Assembly (NCBI GenBank): GCA_038502055.1
Contig: JAXRKN010000039.1
Location: 4,278,001-4,342,000 of the forward strand
Direction of reading: 5' to 3'
DNA length: 64,000 nucleotides
Source: Tanytarsus gracilentus
Lineage: Eukaryota; Arthropoda; Insecta; Diptera; Chironomidae
The notes beneath the pieces are model-generated. The model saw nothing but the letters and a program-made list of their open reading frames with translations. It did not search any database and was not told where the DNA came from. This document shows positions 45,601 to 58,374 of the stretch, piece after piece (within the stretch, counting starts at the first letter, position 1; each line of letters begins with the position of its first letter). A program made the translations under genes and the position numbers.

Positions 45601-46786
45601 GAATTTTTAATTTAATTTTCTGCGTTTTTAATTCTTTCACACTCTCATCTCTCTTTAAAAATGCAAAGAAAAAAAAATTACAAAACATGCTCGCGAAACT
45701 GCAAAGAGGAAGCAGCAAGACAACAAAAAAAAAGTTTTGTCGCGAGAGGAAAAATTAACAGCGACGGGGTGTCGTGAATGGCAATGCATGAAGACGAAGA
45801 CAATGAAGCAAGTTGAATGTTTTCTCTGCTCTTGCGGAGTTTCTTCTTTAGCATCGTGTAAATAATTCTCACTTGTCTTTCGCGCTACTATGGACATTGA
45901 CTATGCTAAAAGGTGCTCTATGATGTTCAATTTGTCGCGGTTTAGAAATGCAGCCGAGCGAGTCTTGTCCTAAAATTCAATTAGTGACAGATTTAAATTT
46001 AAGTTTTGAGAAAATTTCGAATCATTAATTTTTTAAAAGTTTAAATGCCTTCAAGGAATTTTCATGTAAAACTCGCCAATCAATTTTATTAATCGTCGAC
46101 TTGTAATTACAACCTACGAGTAACAAAAAAAATGGACTTTTTGTAGATCATACCAGTGGCGGGATTAATTAACATTAATTGGGTTCAATTTTTCTTCATT
46201 TTCGATCTCAATTTCTAGTCGATTGTGAAATGCGCCGAGTGAGAAAAAAAGCAATCAATCTCCAAGATATTTGAGTGGGGAAGGGAATTAATGGCGATCT
46301 ATGTGAAACTCCAATCGTGACGCTCTGGTAGCAAATAATAACAAGCAACTAATTCGCCTAAGATGTAATAAAGAGATTTTAATTATCGAAATATTAAAGC
46401 CATTTTTATCGAAGCAATTTTCTCTCTCTCACAACAACTTAATAAACATCATGCTTCTGAATTTATCGGCCCATAATTCCAATTTCTACTATCGTGTCAA
46501 AGCGACTGCTGCTTTAATGCGATAAAATATTTATGGTGAATGCATTTAGATGTTATGACCAGCAAAGTTATTAACTGATAGTAAATGTCAAATGTATGAG
46601 CTTATTGCGGTGTAAATTTAAATAATTTTATAGACACATTTCGAGTGCCGCTAATTTATATAAAACTCGCAAATTTTAAAGATCAACTAAAATAATTTTT
46701 TTAAAATCTGATTAGATAAATTGAGTCACGCATGCTAATAAAATATCTCGACTATAAAATTAGAGGGGAATTATATAATTTTTATC
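42606..46786. other. Gene-poor region, left part
   Basis: No ORF with splice or family support was found over 4.2 kb. Sequence is AT-rich with moderate complexity, not simple repeat. CT/GA runs that could bind GAGA factor occur, for example at 44861-44876 and 46421-46430. The segment may be regulatory or may be part of a long intron of a gene outside the window, but nothing here proves either. Confidence 0.5.
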
Positions 46787-47853
46787 TTTATATACTAAAA
46801 ATATAAAAATATAAATAAAATATAAAAATATAAATTTATTTAAAAATATAAATTATATTTTATATGCTTTTTCTTTTTTTTGTTTCTCAACGACAAAAAA
46901 AATTTTAAATTGATTTCGGCATTTGATCTCAATTTAAGCACTAAATCTTTGTTCGAATGGCTTCAAATCCATCCTGGATCTTAGTTCTACTGGATCTCCT
47001 TCCAGCACTATATTTTAAAACTGCTGGATTCCTTCCAGAGCTGGATTTAGTTCCAATGGATCTAATTTAAGCACTGAATCTGTTCGAATGCCTATAAATC
47101 CATCCTTGATTTTACTTCTACTGGATCTCCTTCCAGACTTCCTGCACTAAATCTTAAAGTCTGATCTCACTTCCAGAGCTGGATCTTAGTTCCAATATTA
47201 ATTTAAGTTGTGAATCTGTTCGAATGGTTATCAAATCCATCGCTTGATTTTACTTCTACTGGATTCACTTCCAGACTTCCTGCACTAAATCTTAAAGCTA
47301 CTGGATCTCACTTCCAGAGCTGATCTTGTTCAAATGGATCTAATTTAAGTTTGAATCTAGTTCGAATGGTTATAAATCCATCGCTTATTTTCTTCTACTG
47401 GATCTCACTTCAGTCTTCCTGATAAATCTTAAAGCTACTGGATCTCACTTCCAGAGCTGGATTTGTTAAATGGATCTAATTTAAGTTGTGAATCTAGTTC
47501 GAATGGTTATCAAATCCATCGCTTGATTTTCTTCTACTGGATCTCACTTCCAGACTTCCTGATAAATCTTAAAGCTACTGGATCTTCTTCCAGAGCTGAT
47601 CTTAGTTAAATGGATTAATTTAAGTTCTGAATCTGTTCGAATGGTTATCGAATCCATCGATTGATTTTCTTCTACTGGATCTCACTTCAGTTTAAATTTT
47701 AGTTGAAAAGTCACAATATAGAGTAAATTCCGATCGAAAAGTATATAAAAATATAAAAATATAAAAAATATAAAAAATATAAAAATATAAATGAGGTATA
47801 TAAAAATATAAAAATATAAATTTTAGATTTTTATATACCCAAAAAATTTATAT
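46787..47853. repeat. Satellite-like array, period about 138 bp, with A/T microsatellite flanks
   Basis: The marker ctactggatct (with small changes) recurs at 46987, 47118, 47256, 47395, 47534 and 47672, which gives spacings of 131, 138, 139, 139 and 138 bp. Between markers the order is kept: ctactggatctcacttccag, a short gap, ttaaag, a second ctactggatctc half-copy, then tggatctaatttaagt and gttcgaatggttatcaaatcc. The array covers about 46,950-47,700. On both sides lie runs of tataaaaatataaaa type (46787-46862 and 47741-47853) in the same orientation. The array has no coding potential. Confidence 0.85.
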
Positions 47854-50800
47854 CCAAGTCGTCCGCCCCCGGAAAATTAGTAAAATTTAAAATCTCACTA
47901 GTTTGACTATAAAAGTCAGTAGCACACCTTCTCGCCAATAATTTCACTTAAAATTAAGCAATAAGCCACCCACTGTGGGCTATTTGTGTGAGAAAAAGAA
48001 ATTTCATGAAACGGTCTCGCGGTCGATAATGCAAAAAAATTACTTTTCTGCAACCGTATTGATCACAAAAGACGATTTTTTTTGCGAAAAACTCAATTTT
48101 CTCAATAATTCATCTACCCGTAAAGGTCTCTCATACTCGATACCATTGTGGCACAACAGTGCGAGGCAAATTAAATTATAAACTGCCTTGCGAATTGTGC
48201 TGTATCTCCAAGTGTATGCAATAATGATATTGAAAAGAGTTTTACAACGTAAGAATGTCAAAACACTTCAAAGCACAGCAGTAGAAGCAACAGCAAGTCA
48301 ATAAGGCGCACTTTCTCTCATTTTTTAACTCACCTTAGTGGCTTTGAGGAATTTGATTGGCTAAAAATGATTTAAGCCTATTTAATTAACGTTACAAAAT
48401 TAATTTCGTTTCATTTAAAAAAATTTCCGAGTACTTTAACATAAATTATGCACCACTTAGATAATTTAAATCATGCAATAATTTTGTCCCTCTCAACCTC
48501 AATTTATGCGAATTGTTGAATCTCAAAAATACCTGCATAAAATTATTAATTCAAAAAGTTTCAAGGAGGAAGAACTTAATTTGCATATGAAAGTATGCAT
48601 GTTCCGTTAATTGAACATGATTAGCAGAAATGAAATTCACCGTTTACAACTCTCTCGAGTGTATCCAATTAATAAATGACAAAAATGAATTTTTCTCTCT
48701 TCAACTACCATCATTTATAGTCAGATCCCAACAAAAGGATCAACTATCACGCCGAATATAATGAAAATCTGAAGAGATTCGGAACGTCATAACACAAAAA
48801 AAAATCTCTTTTTCGGTAGAGAAGTCAAAAACCCTTTGAAATGCATAGAGTGAGAGCGACTACAAAAGGCCAGATGTCGAACAATTGAAAAAAGTTGTTG
48901 AAAAGCTATTATGGATCAATTGAAATGGAATTAACAAAAAATTATTACATAAATATCTCTGCTGTTGCCTTTTACTCTTCCATTCTTGAGATGATATTTC
49001 ATTAATAATCGATCGACAACACAATGATCTCTCTCGATAGAGTTCTTTTATGTGCCGGGAGATTTTTTTTTGCCTTGCATACAAAAGAATTAAAATCGAA
49101 TTTTGGTGAGTCGAGTGAGGAAAAAATTATAACAATCATAACTTCGCCCAGTGGCTGAATTTGATTAGAGATGAATGAAAACTAAAATTTTAAAATTTCC
49201 TCGCTGGGGTTTATGGTGGTGTTTTATTTTGGTAGTCAAATCACGCTGTTTGCCGACATAGAAATGATCTTACGCAGCTTCGCGACCTATAACGATAACA
49301 ATTATGCCATTGTTCAGCATTAATTGTATTTAAGAAAAGTTTTTTATTCTTCACCTCCTTCTTCTTCTTATTCGGGAGTCTGATTGATGAAATGTTCTCA
49401 CCTCCCAGCTAGTCATTGGCTGTCTTTTCTTATGAATACATATTCATAATCATCATTGACGATTTGTGCCGCCGCCCGGCAGTCTGGGAGAACACAAAAA
49501 TCCCAGCATCATCCTCGAGCGAGTGGAATCATCGAGATTTGGGTTTTGATGTTGAACCGCCTTCGGTAACCATATTAATTTGCGCTTTTTGATCTCTATC
49601 CAAAACTGTCCTGGTGTGCTCTCCTTTTGTTACATCTGATTTCTCATCACTTCAACCAGCAAGTGGTGCTCTATTCTCTGTGTACGCTCTTTTCTTTATT
49701 AGGCGATATATGATGAGATAGGCTGATGTTTATTACAATTTCATCTCATCAGCTACTGATGATCATCGGATTTTGACGCGGAAAAATTTGAAAGAGTTGT
49801 CGGTGAAGTTTAAAAGGGGAGTTTATTAAGTGTGGATGTTTAAGGTAATTAAAGAATTTTTAATTGACTTTTTAGAAATTTAAACTTTTGAGGTTAAATT
49901 TTTTAAAATATCTTTCACTCTTGTCGTCATCTCTCGATCAAATAATTCGCCTGTATATTAATTCACAAATGACCCTCATAAAATCTTCTAATGGCTTTAA
50001 ATTTATTCCTCAAGAAAACAAATTTGTCGCTTCATAATTCTCTCGAGTGAGAGTGAAATAAAATAAATTTGTAATTTTAATGTGATTGCAAATAATAAAG
50101 AGTCATCCATAAACTAAATCGGCATATAAGTTTTGAGTTATATGAGACACACAAATAAAAGAGAAAATGTTCTTTAAAATGTAATATCCGGTGTCAAGTT
50201 TCAACTTCTCAATCTCGGAGGCATTTAAAGCAGAATTTCTTTAAAAGGCAAAATATTTTGAAGCGAGGGGTTAAACTGTTGCACATAACCAAGAACCCCG
50301 TATGGGGTGCAGCAAGCAAAAAAGAAGTTCTTTAGAAATTCCTTTAAAATGGAAAAAAAAGGCAAAAAAGATTTTTTGAGGTGTGTAATTATTGTGAAAG
50401 ATTTTATGCTCTGACTCTCTGCCACACACATATTTTAGAGTTTGATGGAAATGTAGTCAACATTTAATGACTGCCTTGACGACTCTATCACAAAGAAAAA
50501 CCAGCAGTGACTTTTACGTTAAATGCGCATAAAAAGGAATTTTTTCAATAGAAAAAAAAGTCGCTAAAAGGCATTCAGTGCATGAGAATTTCAGTTAGAA
50601 AATTATTTTCAGACTATCAAAAGATCAAAAATCGCCAAGGAACTGCGCAATTTGAAATTCCACTCGAACAACTCCTTTCATCGCGTTTCACTCGATATTT
50701 CCTCAATTTTCTCGTTCATTTAATGTCCATCAGGAAAGAAAATATCTTTCGAGGTGGAAAAGAACACTCTCTGAATTTTTTTTACTTAATGATTGCAATG

Positions 50801-53090
50801 CAAAAAATATTTAAATTAATTAAATATCACTATCGAGTAGTTATAGTGTTCCACCCCTAACTTTTCTCTATTCCCTGTGAAATTTCCCACGTTTTATGAC
50901 TATGGTGTGCGCAGCAAAAAAAGCAATAGCAGTAGCGGGATTAATTCCGTAGGAGCGAAACACAGCAAGGCCCCAACTCACATTACTTACTTACTCAATC
51001 GCTCTCTTTTCGCCTCAAATTCAATTTCTTCTTTTTTCCAGCTCACGAGAAGAGTGCTGTGTGCTTTCGGTGGTGATGGAGGAGATTATGATTTAATCAA
51101 AAGAGAAAGAAAGAATTATTGAGTCATATACACACTCGAAAATGTCTACTTTAAGTGAGTGGTGAGAGTTGCCAAATGTGATATTTATTGCCATCATCCT
51201 CTCACATGATTTGTATCCTCCTTCCTACATATCCTTTTTGAAGAAATCATTGTTAAATTATCTAAATAATATTTTTAGTAAGGAGAAATTAAAAACTTTT
51301 TTAAAAAAAATTTTCATCCCTTGATTTATAATTTTTTTCTTCCTCTCGGCATTAAAACATATTTTATGTTTTATGTGCCTGTACGTCGGAAGAATAATGT
51401 TGTATCTCGATATAGAACGAGCAAAGAAGCAGCAGCAAAAATTCACTTAAGATTTCAATGGACCACCCTCGGCTCTTGTTTATTCTCATATTCATCCAAT
51501 ATTGTTGTCGTCAATTTTGTGTGTGAAGAAGAAGAAATCGTATCGAGGGAGGGTGGCCATGCAATGTATATGCACTCACTGAAGATTGTTGTCTCAACAT
51601 TAATTTCATGCCTTTCGTCTCAATGAGTGACGATCGTATTAACGTCTCCATATGCTACTTATGCACTTTAATTGTGTTATTTTTAAAGAGAGAGAAAATG
51701 AGGAAACAATCTAATTGTGCGAGAGCAATTTAATTTTTTTTCGTGTTTAATTGGTGAAACTTTGATGAAGTTGAAGCTGCTTCATTATCAACGGTAGCCG
51801 TTGGTGTTCGCACAATGTGATATCGGCTTGAGCTCATTAGGACTTAGTAATATGGTTACAGTTTTTTTTGGCAAGGCATGGACGAGAATCTAATTTAATT
51901 GAATAAAAAAATATAAAGCATCCACCCCTCGATGTTAGTTCCATATCGATCCCCTTATCGTACTCTCTCGAATGTCTTAATGATCACATTTTGATTGGCA
52001 CACATCGTAATTACTTCGCTCAACATCTTTTAAGTGATACTTGAGGCTTAGAGCATGCAGTGCATATTGAGATCTTATCACTGGAAATTTTAAATGCACA
52101 TTTTTTACGTTCTTAGCGGGCACGTGGAGCATCCATATGGCTCTCGTTACCGTTCCATCATCCATTAACATCCACTTCTGATCTGAGGTGTTTTCATACA
52201 TTTTTTTTCATCTTCTGACGCACATACCCGCATCCCTCCTCGAAAATAAAATACTGAAAATTAGAGAACTTCTTCATGCTGCGAAGGGGGCAAGCATGAC
52301 TTCTGCGTTAAATACGTGTTTAATAAAAAGCAGAACATTATTACTGCAATTGAACAATTTTACTGTATAGATCGCATTTTTATTTCTAAAAAGTGAGGCG
52401 TTTTCATTGACATTTCAGTTATATGCGTGTATGTTTGTTGAATTCAACAAGAGTTTGGCTTAAATTACAGTCTCTTAACTTTGTTTCCTATGGTGCCATT
52501 TAATAATTTTCGTTCGAGGATGAACTTTTAGAGGGTTTCAACGGTTTTATTAAAATTTTAAAAATTAACAACATAATTATCGATGATTCACTTAAAAAAT
52601 GAGATATCGCATAACAATAAAAGTAACTAAGCTGAGTGAACTGTAAACAAGACAAGATAATTTGATCATAAAAAGATAAAGCCACCGATTGTCGCACATA
52701 CACACGCACTCTCTCTCAATAGGGTCCGATTCGCTTTTAATCAAGATGTATTTTTATGCTGAGCTCTCCTTTTCTCGATGTCATTTATATATAAAATTTT
52801 CTTTCTCTCGCATGTGACATGAATTATTGCTCGTACACTCGTTAATGTTGCCTTTTGTGTATTTTGTACATATTTCATCTCTGTTGTGATAGAAACGTCA
52901 ATTGAGAGAGATCTTGTGATGCTGATAAGGAAGCAAATCTTCATAAATTAACCATATTGTCAATATTGAGCATTTTAATGATGATTTCTCATGCAAAAAA
53001 AGGGGCGCACTTAAAGCCGCAAGCAAATAAAATAAACTCACATGTGCGTATGAGCGGAGCTCATTGAAATTGATGATAATCGCATTTTTA
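47854..53090. other. Gene-poor region, middle part
   Basis: 5.2 kb without a supportable gene. Frames of 60-100 codons at 50582-50860 and 51321-51626 (plus) have no acceptor, donor or family support. GA/CT runs occur, and composition resembles the regions on either side. Confidence 0.5.
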
Positions 53091-53887
53091 GCGTAACCCA
53101 CACAAGGTGTGGTAACGCTTATATGCTCGTATTTCCGTCGTCTGTCCGTCCGTCCGTCCGTTCCATCGAGATCTCGGCCCCTGGACCAGCTAGAGACTTC
53201 TAGTTTTCGCCAGATGGTAGCTCTTAGGGTCTATATGAGCCCATTTTTGGAATTTTTTGGGTCATGACCACAGGTCGTGCCACGGACCGCCATAATGTCC
53301 ATTTTTCATACAAATTTTCTCTTATATGACTTCATGGGTATCGTTGAACTCGTGATTGGACCAGGAATCGATTGACATGGATCTGAAAATGGAACACTGT
53401 GGAAAATGGAACATGGTGGAAAATGGAACACAGTGGAAAATGGAACACAGTGGAAAATGGAACATAGTGGAAAATGAAACATGGTGGAAAATGGAACACT
53501 GTGGAAAGTGGAACACTGTGGAAAATGGAACACTGTTGAAAATGGAACACTGTTGAAAATGGAACAAAGTGGAAAATGAAACATAGTGAAAAATGGAACG
53601 TGCTGGAAAAGGGAACATGGTGGAAAATGGAACATGATGGGAAATGTTACAATTGAGCCAAATAGAAATAATGATACACAATGGAAAATAAAACATAGTG
53701 GAAAATGGAACATAGTGGCAAATGACTTTCCTAAAAAAATATTTTCTTATGCTTCCCTTTTGGCTTCCCCAAACGTAATTTCCCTTATGCTTCCCTTTCA
53801 GCTTCCCAAAAAAAATCTTCCCCATAATTACATTTCCAATACTGATCTGTTACAAGTGGGTTACGCGGCAACACCCACGAGTGGGTT
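53091..53887. mobile_element. Terminal-inverted-repeat element containing a minisatellite
   Basis: The left end gcgtaacccac (53091-53101) is matched by gtgggttacgc (53856-53866) on the right. A longer imperfect pairing is seen when the left sequence from 53095 (aacccacacaaggtgtgg) is compared with the complement of the right up to 53885 (aacccactcgtgggtgttg). Each end can also fold on itself (acccacac/gtgtgg and cccac/gtggg). Inside are cgtctgtccgtccgtccg, then gaattttttgggtcatgacc at 53250-53269, identical to 23521-23540 in the other element, and ggaatcgattga (about 53361). There is no transposase. No clean target-site duplication was identified, so exact limits are uncertain. Confidence 0.65.
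53383..53720. repeat. 17-bp minisatellite, about 20 copies
   Basis: The unit ggaaaatggaacacagt repeats head to tail with variation mainly at the last four or five bases (acact, acatg, acaca, acata). A short interruption lies near 53645-53690. Because 17 is not a multiple of three, three units make a 51-bp, 17-codon period, and the three minus-strand frames stay open over much of the array and read similar Phe/His/Pro-rich nonsense. No gene is implied. The array lies inside the element at 53091-53887. Confidence 0.9.
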
Positions 53888-56800
53888 TTGAAACATTTTT
53901 TCCTCTCTCTCCACTCTATCCAATCAGTTCAATCTGATTTGATTATTGCATTAATTCAACAACAACAGTTTCTCATTTATGAAAATCATGTTGAAACAGC
54001 AGTAGCTACAACTTATGAGAGCGATCGAAGTCATTAATATGCGATCGAATATCTTTCAAATTTTTTTAAAAATTCTCATTGAATTCACTAAAAAAATTAT
54101 TCAGAAGTCTATAACCAAAAAAATAAAATTAACACGTGCTGTGCTGAATTTTTTTTCTCTATCGTGTCAAAAAATTCTAGAGTGCGAGCACAAATCAATC
54201 CCATCCCATGTTATATATTTTATTAAACTCCAAAAAAAACAGCATTGAATAATGAAATGCAAAAAAACGCGCGTCGAGTAAAAATGATTTTTTGATGACT
54301 ACCAAAAGCAGCTGAGGTCTAACATTATCATGCTGTGTAGTCCCAGTGTTCTACTTTTTTACCACTTCCAGAACGAGGCAGAGGGAATTGATTTTATAAA
54401 CGTGGCAGGAGGGATCAGCTAAAGTTTTAGAAGAAGAAGAATATCCAAAATCACACATCAATATTAATCAACTCAAATGAGTCTTTCTGTCCGAGACGCG
54501 TGTGTCTGTGTGTGTGTTTTTATTACGTCTTTTCGTGGTCAAAGGCTTACAAAAGAGCGAGAGTTATATGGGATGGCATTGATTGTGATTAATTGGGTGA
54601 AATTTTTCCAGACTATTCGAAAATCCACCGAGTCAAAAACTAATCCTTTTCGGCTACCATACAGCCATGCATAGATGTTTGCTCGAGAAATTCTCCATGC
54701 TCACTTTATTTCAATTTTCATTCTCCTGCCTCCAGATTAAATTGCCGTCCATTTGTTATCTAATGTGTTCCAATTATTCATTGTAACAGTCGCTGGGCAC
54801 GAAAACAAACAAGGAGCGAGAAAAAGAGGAATTTTAAGTCTCGATTCAAAATCCTTTTGGGGATTTTAATGCCATTGTTGTGTAATAATTATCAAAACTA
54901 ATTGTGTAAAGCTGCTTATTAAATATTTTTTCGAAAGTGTCAAGACCACCTAAGAATTTTTCACTTTCTTAAATTTTACTCAAATAAAAAAAATTTAAAA
55001 TTTAAAAAAACCGTTAAACTTTTCTCACAAGGAAACCGCATTAAATAACCAAATTATTTAAATTCAAGGAGATTTCTTAAATTGGACCCCCCTAATGTGC
55101 CCGCCGCTACCGCTTCCAAAATCATCACAATTTCCGATTGTTGTTGTTTGGCAGAATTCAAAAGTGCACAACAGGACTCTCACTAGTCAGTTTGATTATG
55201 TGCACGTACCGAAAATTATGATAAACCGTCTATAGAGACTCAATTTTATGCTCTATGACTCTCGAACAATTGCTGTACATTTTATTTCGCAAATTTCGCT
55301 GACTTTTTTGCCCTTTTTAAAATCACCGCTCCTGATGATGTTCAATTTAATGGAAGAGATTTTTTGTGCATTTAGATGGAAAATTATTTGTTTAGCGCTG
55401 TGGAGAAGCAACAGATTGTCAACAGCACCATGTGAATATGTCAATGATAGTCATGTCAGCTTAATGAGGTGGTCTGGTTGGGATCAAGTTCAAGTTTCTC
55501 AATGTCTCGCTATGTGGTTTTATGATTTTTGAGTAATAAAGTAAAATTTTTTAATAATTTCACACTCAGATTTTTAATTAACAATAAATTTTCTAATCAA
55601 ATCTCTCGAAATAAATGCAATGAAATTTTTTAATTAAATTTATTAATGGAATTCCTAATAAAATGCAATACATAATTTGAAATGAATAATATGCTTTCCA
55701 AATGTTCTATTTGATGAATATACGAATGTGGAATGATGCAGCATAGAAGGGTTTTCACTTCGTTCTGTATAAAAAAATATAATAACATGCACCACAGGAA
55801 AACATTACTCAATATACTTCAAATAAAATTGTGTGTGCTATTATTATTGTGAGCTGCATTCTAACGAACATTTTTTCGAGAGAGAATTTTTTCCAATTTA
55901 ATTCGTTGCTGATGCGAGGAAGAAATTTTTTACTTTCCACAATTTGATTGAATCAAATAAAAGGAGTAAAAAATTTCACTGAAGCGAGCGAGAGAGCTTT
56001 ACACATGCACATCAAAAATTGGCTTTTTAGTAGTGTTATTGACTGTATATGGTTGTGAGAGAGAGAAAAAATTTATTTCAGAAAGCTTACGGGGGGTAAT
56101 GAATTCGATATTGTTTGACTATAGCAATTCGATCGACTTTTATTGAATTGATCAATTTTTAATGCCCCGAATCGAGTGAATCTCTCTCTCGTACTTAATG
56201 TTGTTGTTGGAGAGAGAAAAAAGTCCATTACAAATTCATATTAATGAATTTTAGTATTTCATTAAATTGTAATGTGGCAGTTGAAGGTAAGAGGTTGGTA
56301 GTACAGTGAAACCTGATATGAGAAACTATTCGAGGAAGTTCCAAATGAAATCAAAAATTTATCTGATTTTAACCTCAAAACACAGGAAATCGATAATAAT
56401 TTTTAAATTATCAGAAATTTATTCTCATCAAAAATTTAATAACGAATCAAAAAAAAGTAATAACAGTTTAATTAAATCAATGATGATTAAGGAAGCAATT
56501 TTTTTAATTTTTATATTTCCTAAAAGCTTTTGAGAAAGTTTTAAAAAAATATCAATAATTTTTTTAAAATTCCTAAAAAATACATTTTCAAAAACTTTAG
56601 AACACACCCAACGTATCTGCTTAATGTAACTTAGCCCATCTCCATCTTCATTCGAGGCAATGGCGATACATTATTAAAATAATTATGCTTCGAAGGTTAT
56701 ACACAGACGAAGAAGAGCGCAAGATGGAGAAAAAAAGTCTTTAATAAATTTTTTTATATTACTTCTGTGTTGCTCCGACGACGTTGGTGCGTACGTAAGA

Positions 56801-58374
56801 CTTTCAAAAGAAGGAAATATATGATCGTAAAGAAAACTAATTTATTTACTCTTTTCCTTTTGTAACATGAAGAAGAGAAATAAAAACATTTCTTTGAGAA
56901 CTCCCGGTGTTCATCTAATGAAAAAAAGAGCAATTTTTTGGAAGTATTTCAAGTACAATTTCCATGTCCGCGCGTTCTTCCTTGAAGAAGGTCTTTACCA
57001 CGCCACCGCTGCGAGTGGAAAGAAAACCAATTCAATGTAATTCTCTAATTGTCTTCATTAATTCTATTCATCTCGATGAGAAGAGAGAATGAATGAAAAT
57101 TATGCGAAATTGGATTTTTATTTTCATAAAGCGTAGCGTGGAAGCAATTTTGTTCATTATATAATATAAATTATGGATAGAGCAGCAGTGGGTATCACTT
57201 AATTTTGAAATTCGTTTAAAGACACGAAAAAAATATTAAGTTTCTCACGAACGGCAATAATTACATTAAAAAAATTATTTAAATTCTTAAATAATCAGAA
57301 TTTGGACCAAAATCTAGTTAATTTATTTTAACACCAATAAATCTGTCACGAAAATTTCCAGAGGGTGTGAAAATTATTTTTAAATTCCCTTTTTAAAATG
57401 TGTGAAAAAAAAGTGCTGCAATAAAATTATCCTCGCAATTGGTATCGTCAGCATCATCATTATTAAAGAGGGGGTGAAAGAGATGTAATAACGATCGTTC
57501 ATTGTCTCTCGTGCCGCTTGACATTCTCTATATATTTCCTGTTCTGTGTGACTGCATTTCTCTCTCAAAAACTCGTTTCCGGAACCATATTGAAGCTGCC
57601 AAACAATTATTATGATATGAAATATGTTTATTATTGCCGAACTTGTAATGCACGCGCCGCTTCTTCATACATGGCCTCTGCTTCATAGCGGGCGTGCCGA
57701 AGACAACATAAATAAACAACAAAATATTGGCTTATAATGAAATAAATGAAGAATTTATGACTTTATGACAAATGTAATTGTAAGGGAGAAAGATAGTGCG
57801 AGTTAGGAAGAAACAAAAATGCACATTGGTGGTGACTTTGGCCCCGAAAAAAAAGGACACATAACTGTGGAGACATCATGCTGCATGCATGTCGATGCTG
57901 TGCGGGCATGTGCTGAAACACACCTCAAGGAATTTGTTTAAATACATCACAGTCATTGTCTTTCTTCTTCTCTTTTTTTAAAATTTTTGTCTATCTCTTT
58001 ATTCTGACACACAAAAAATTTCAATGAAAAATTCTCTTTCTAGACAATGACAATCACATGCAGCTTTTCTGGGGCCTTTAAACTATCCATAAATATTCGA
58101 CAAATGATTTTTAATTTGACTGGCTGCATGCTGGCCAGGTTTTTCCTGGATGGACCGGCAATAACATACACAATTGAGACGACAAACACGATGTTTTGTT
58201 TCGTTAAATGCCTTCGAAAAGGTGTAAAATTCCATCTGACAATGAATACTGGCCAAGGAGCGTGCTAATTTCCTGTGAAAATTGAGGCATTGAGAGATGA
58301 AACAAAATAGAGATGATAAGCCAGAGTAAATCTTGAATGACCCATTTTATAGTTTTGCGATAAATTCTATTTAT
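53888..58374. other. Gene-poor region, right part
   Basis: 4.5 kb with no supportable gene. GA/CT runs at about 56056-56066, 56181-56190 and 56210-56217 recall GAGA-factor sites. AT-rich runs are frequent. The 58.0-58.37 kb part is the 3' flank of the large secreted-protein gene. Confidence 0.5.

Noticed and set aside
46951..47650. Repeated gttcgaat strings resembling a tRNA T-loop
   Set aside because: They are part of the 138-bp tandem repeat; no acceptor stem, anticodon arm or D-arm can be built around them.
50582..51626. Frames of 62-101 codons in the gene desert
   Set aside because: None has a start context, splice signals or domain; spacing of stops is near what chance would give.
43000..58300. 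Conserved insect miRNA hairpins (let-7, miR-1, miR-9, bantam and similar)
   Set aside because: No mature sequence that I remember was found on reading either strand; a folding search would be needed to exclude new ones.
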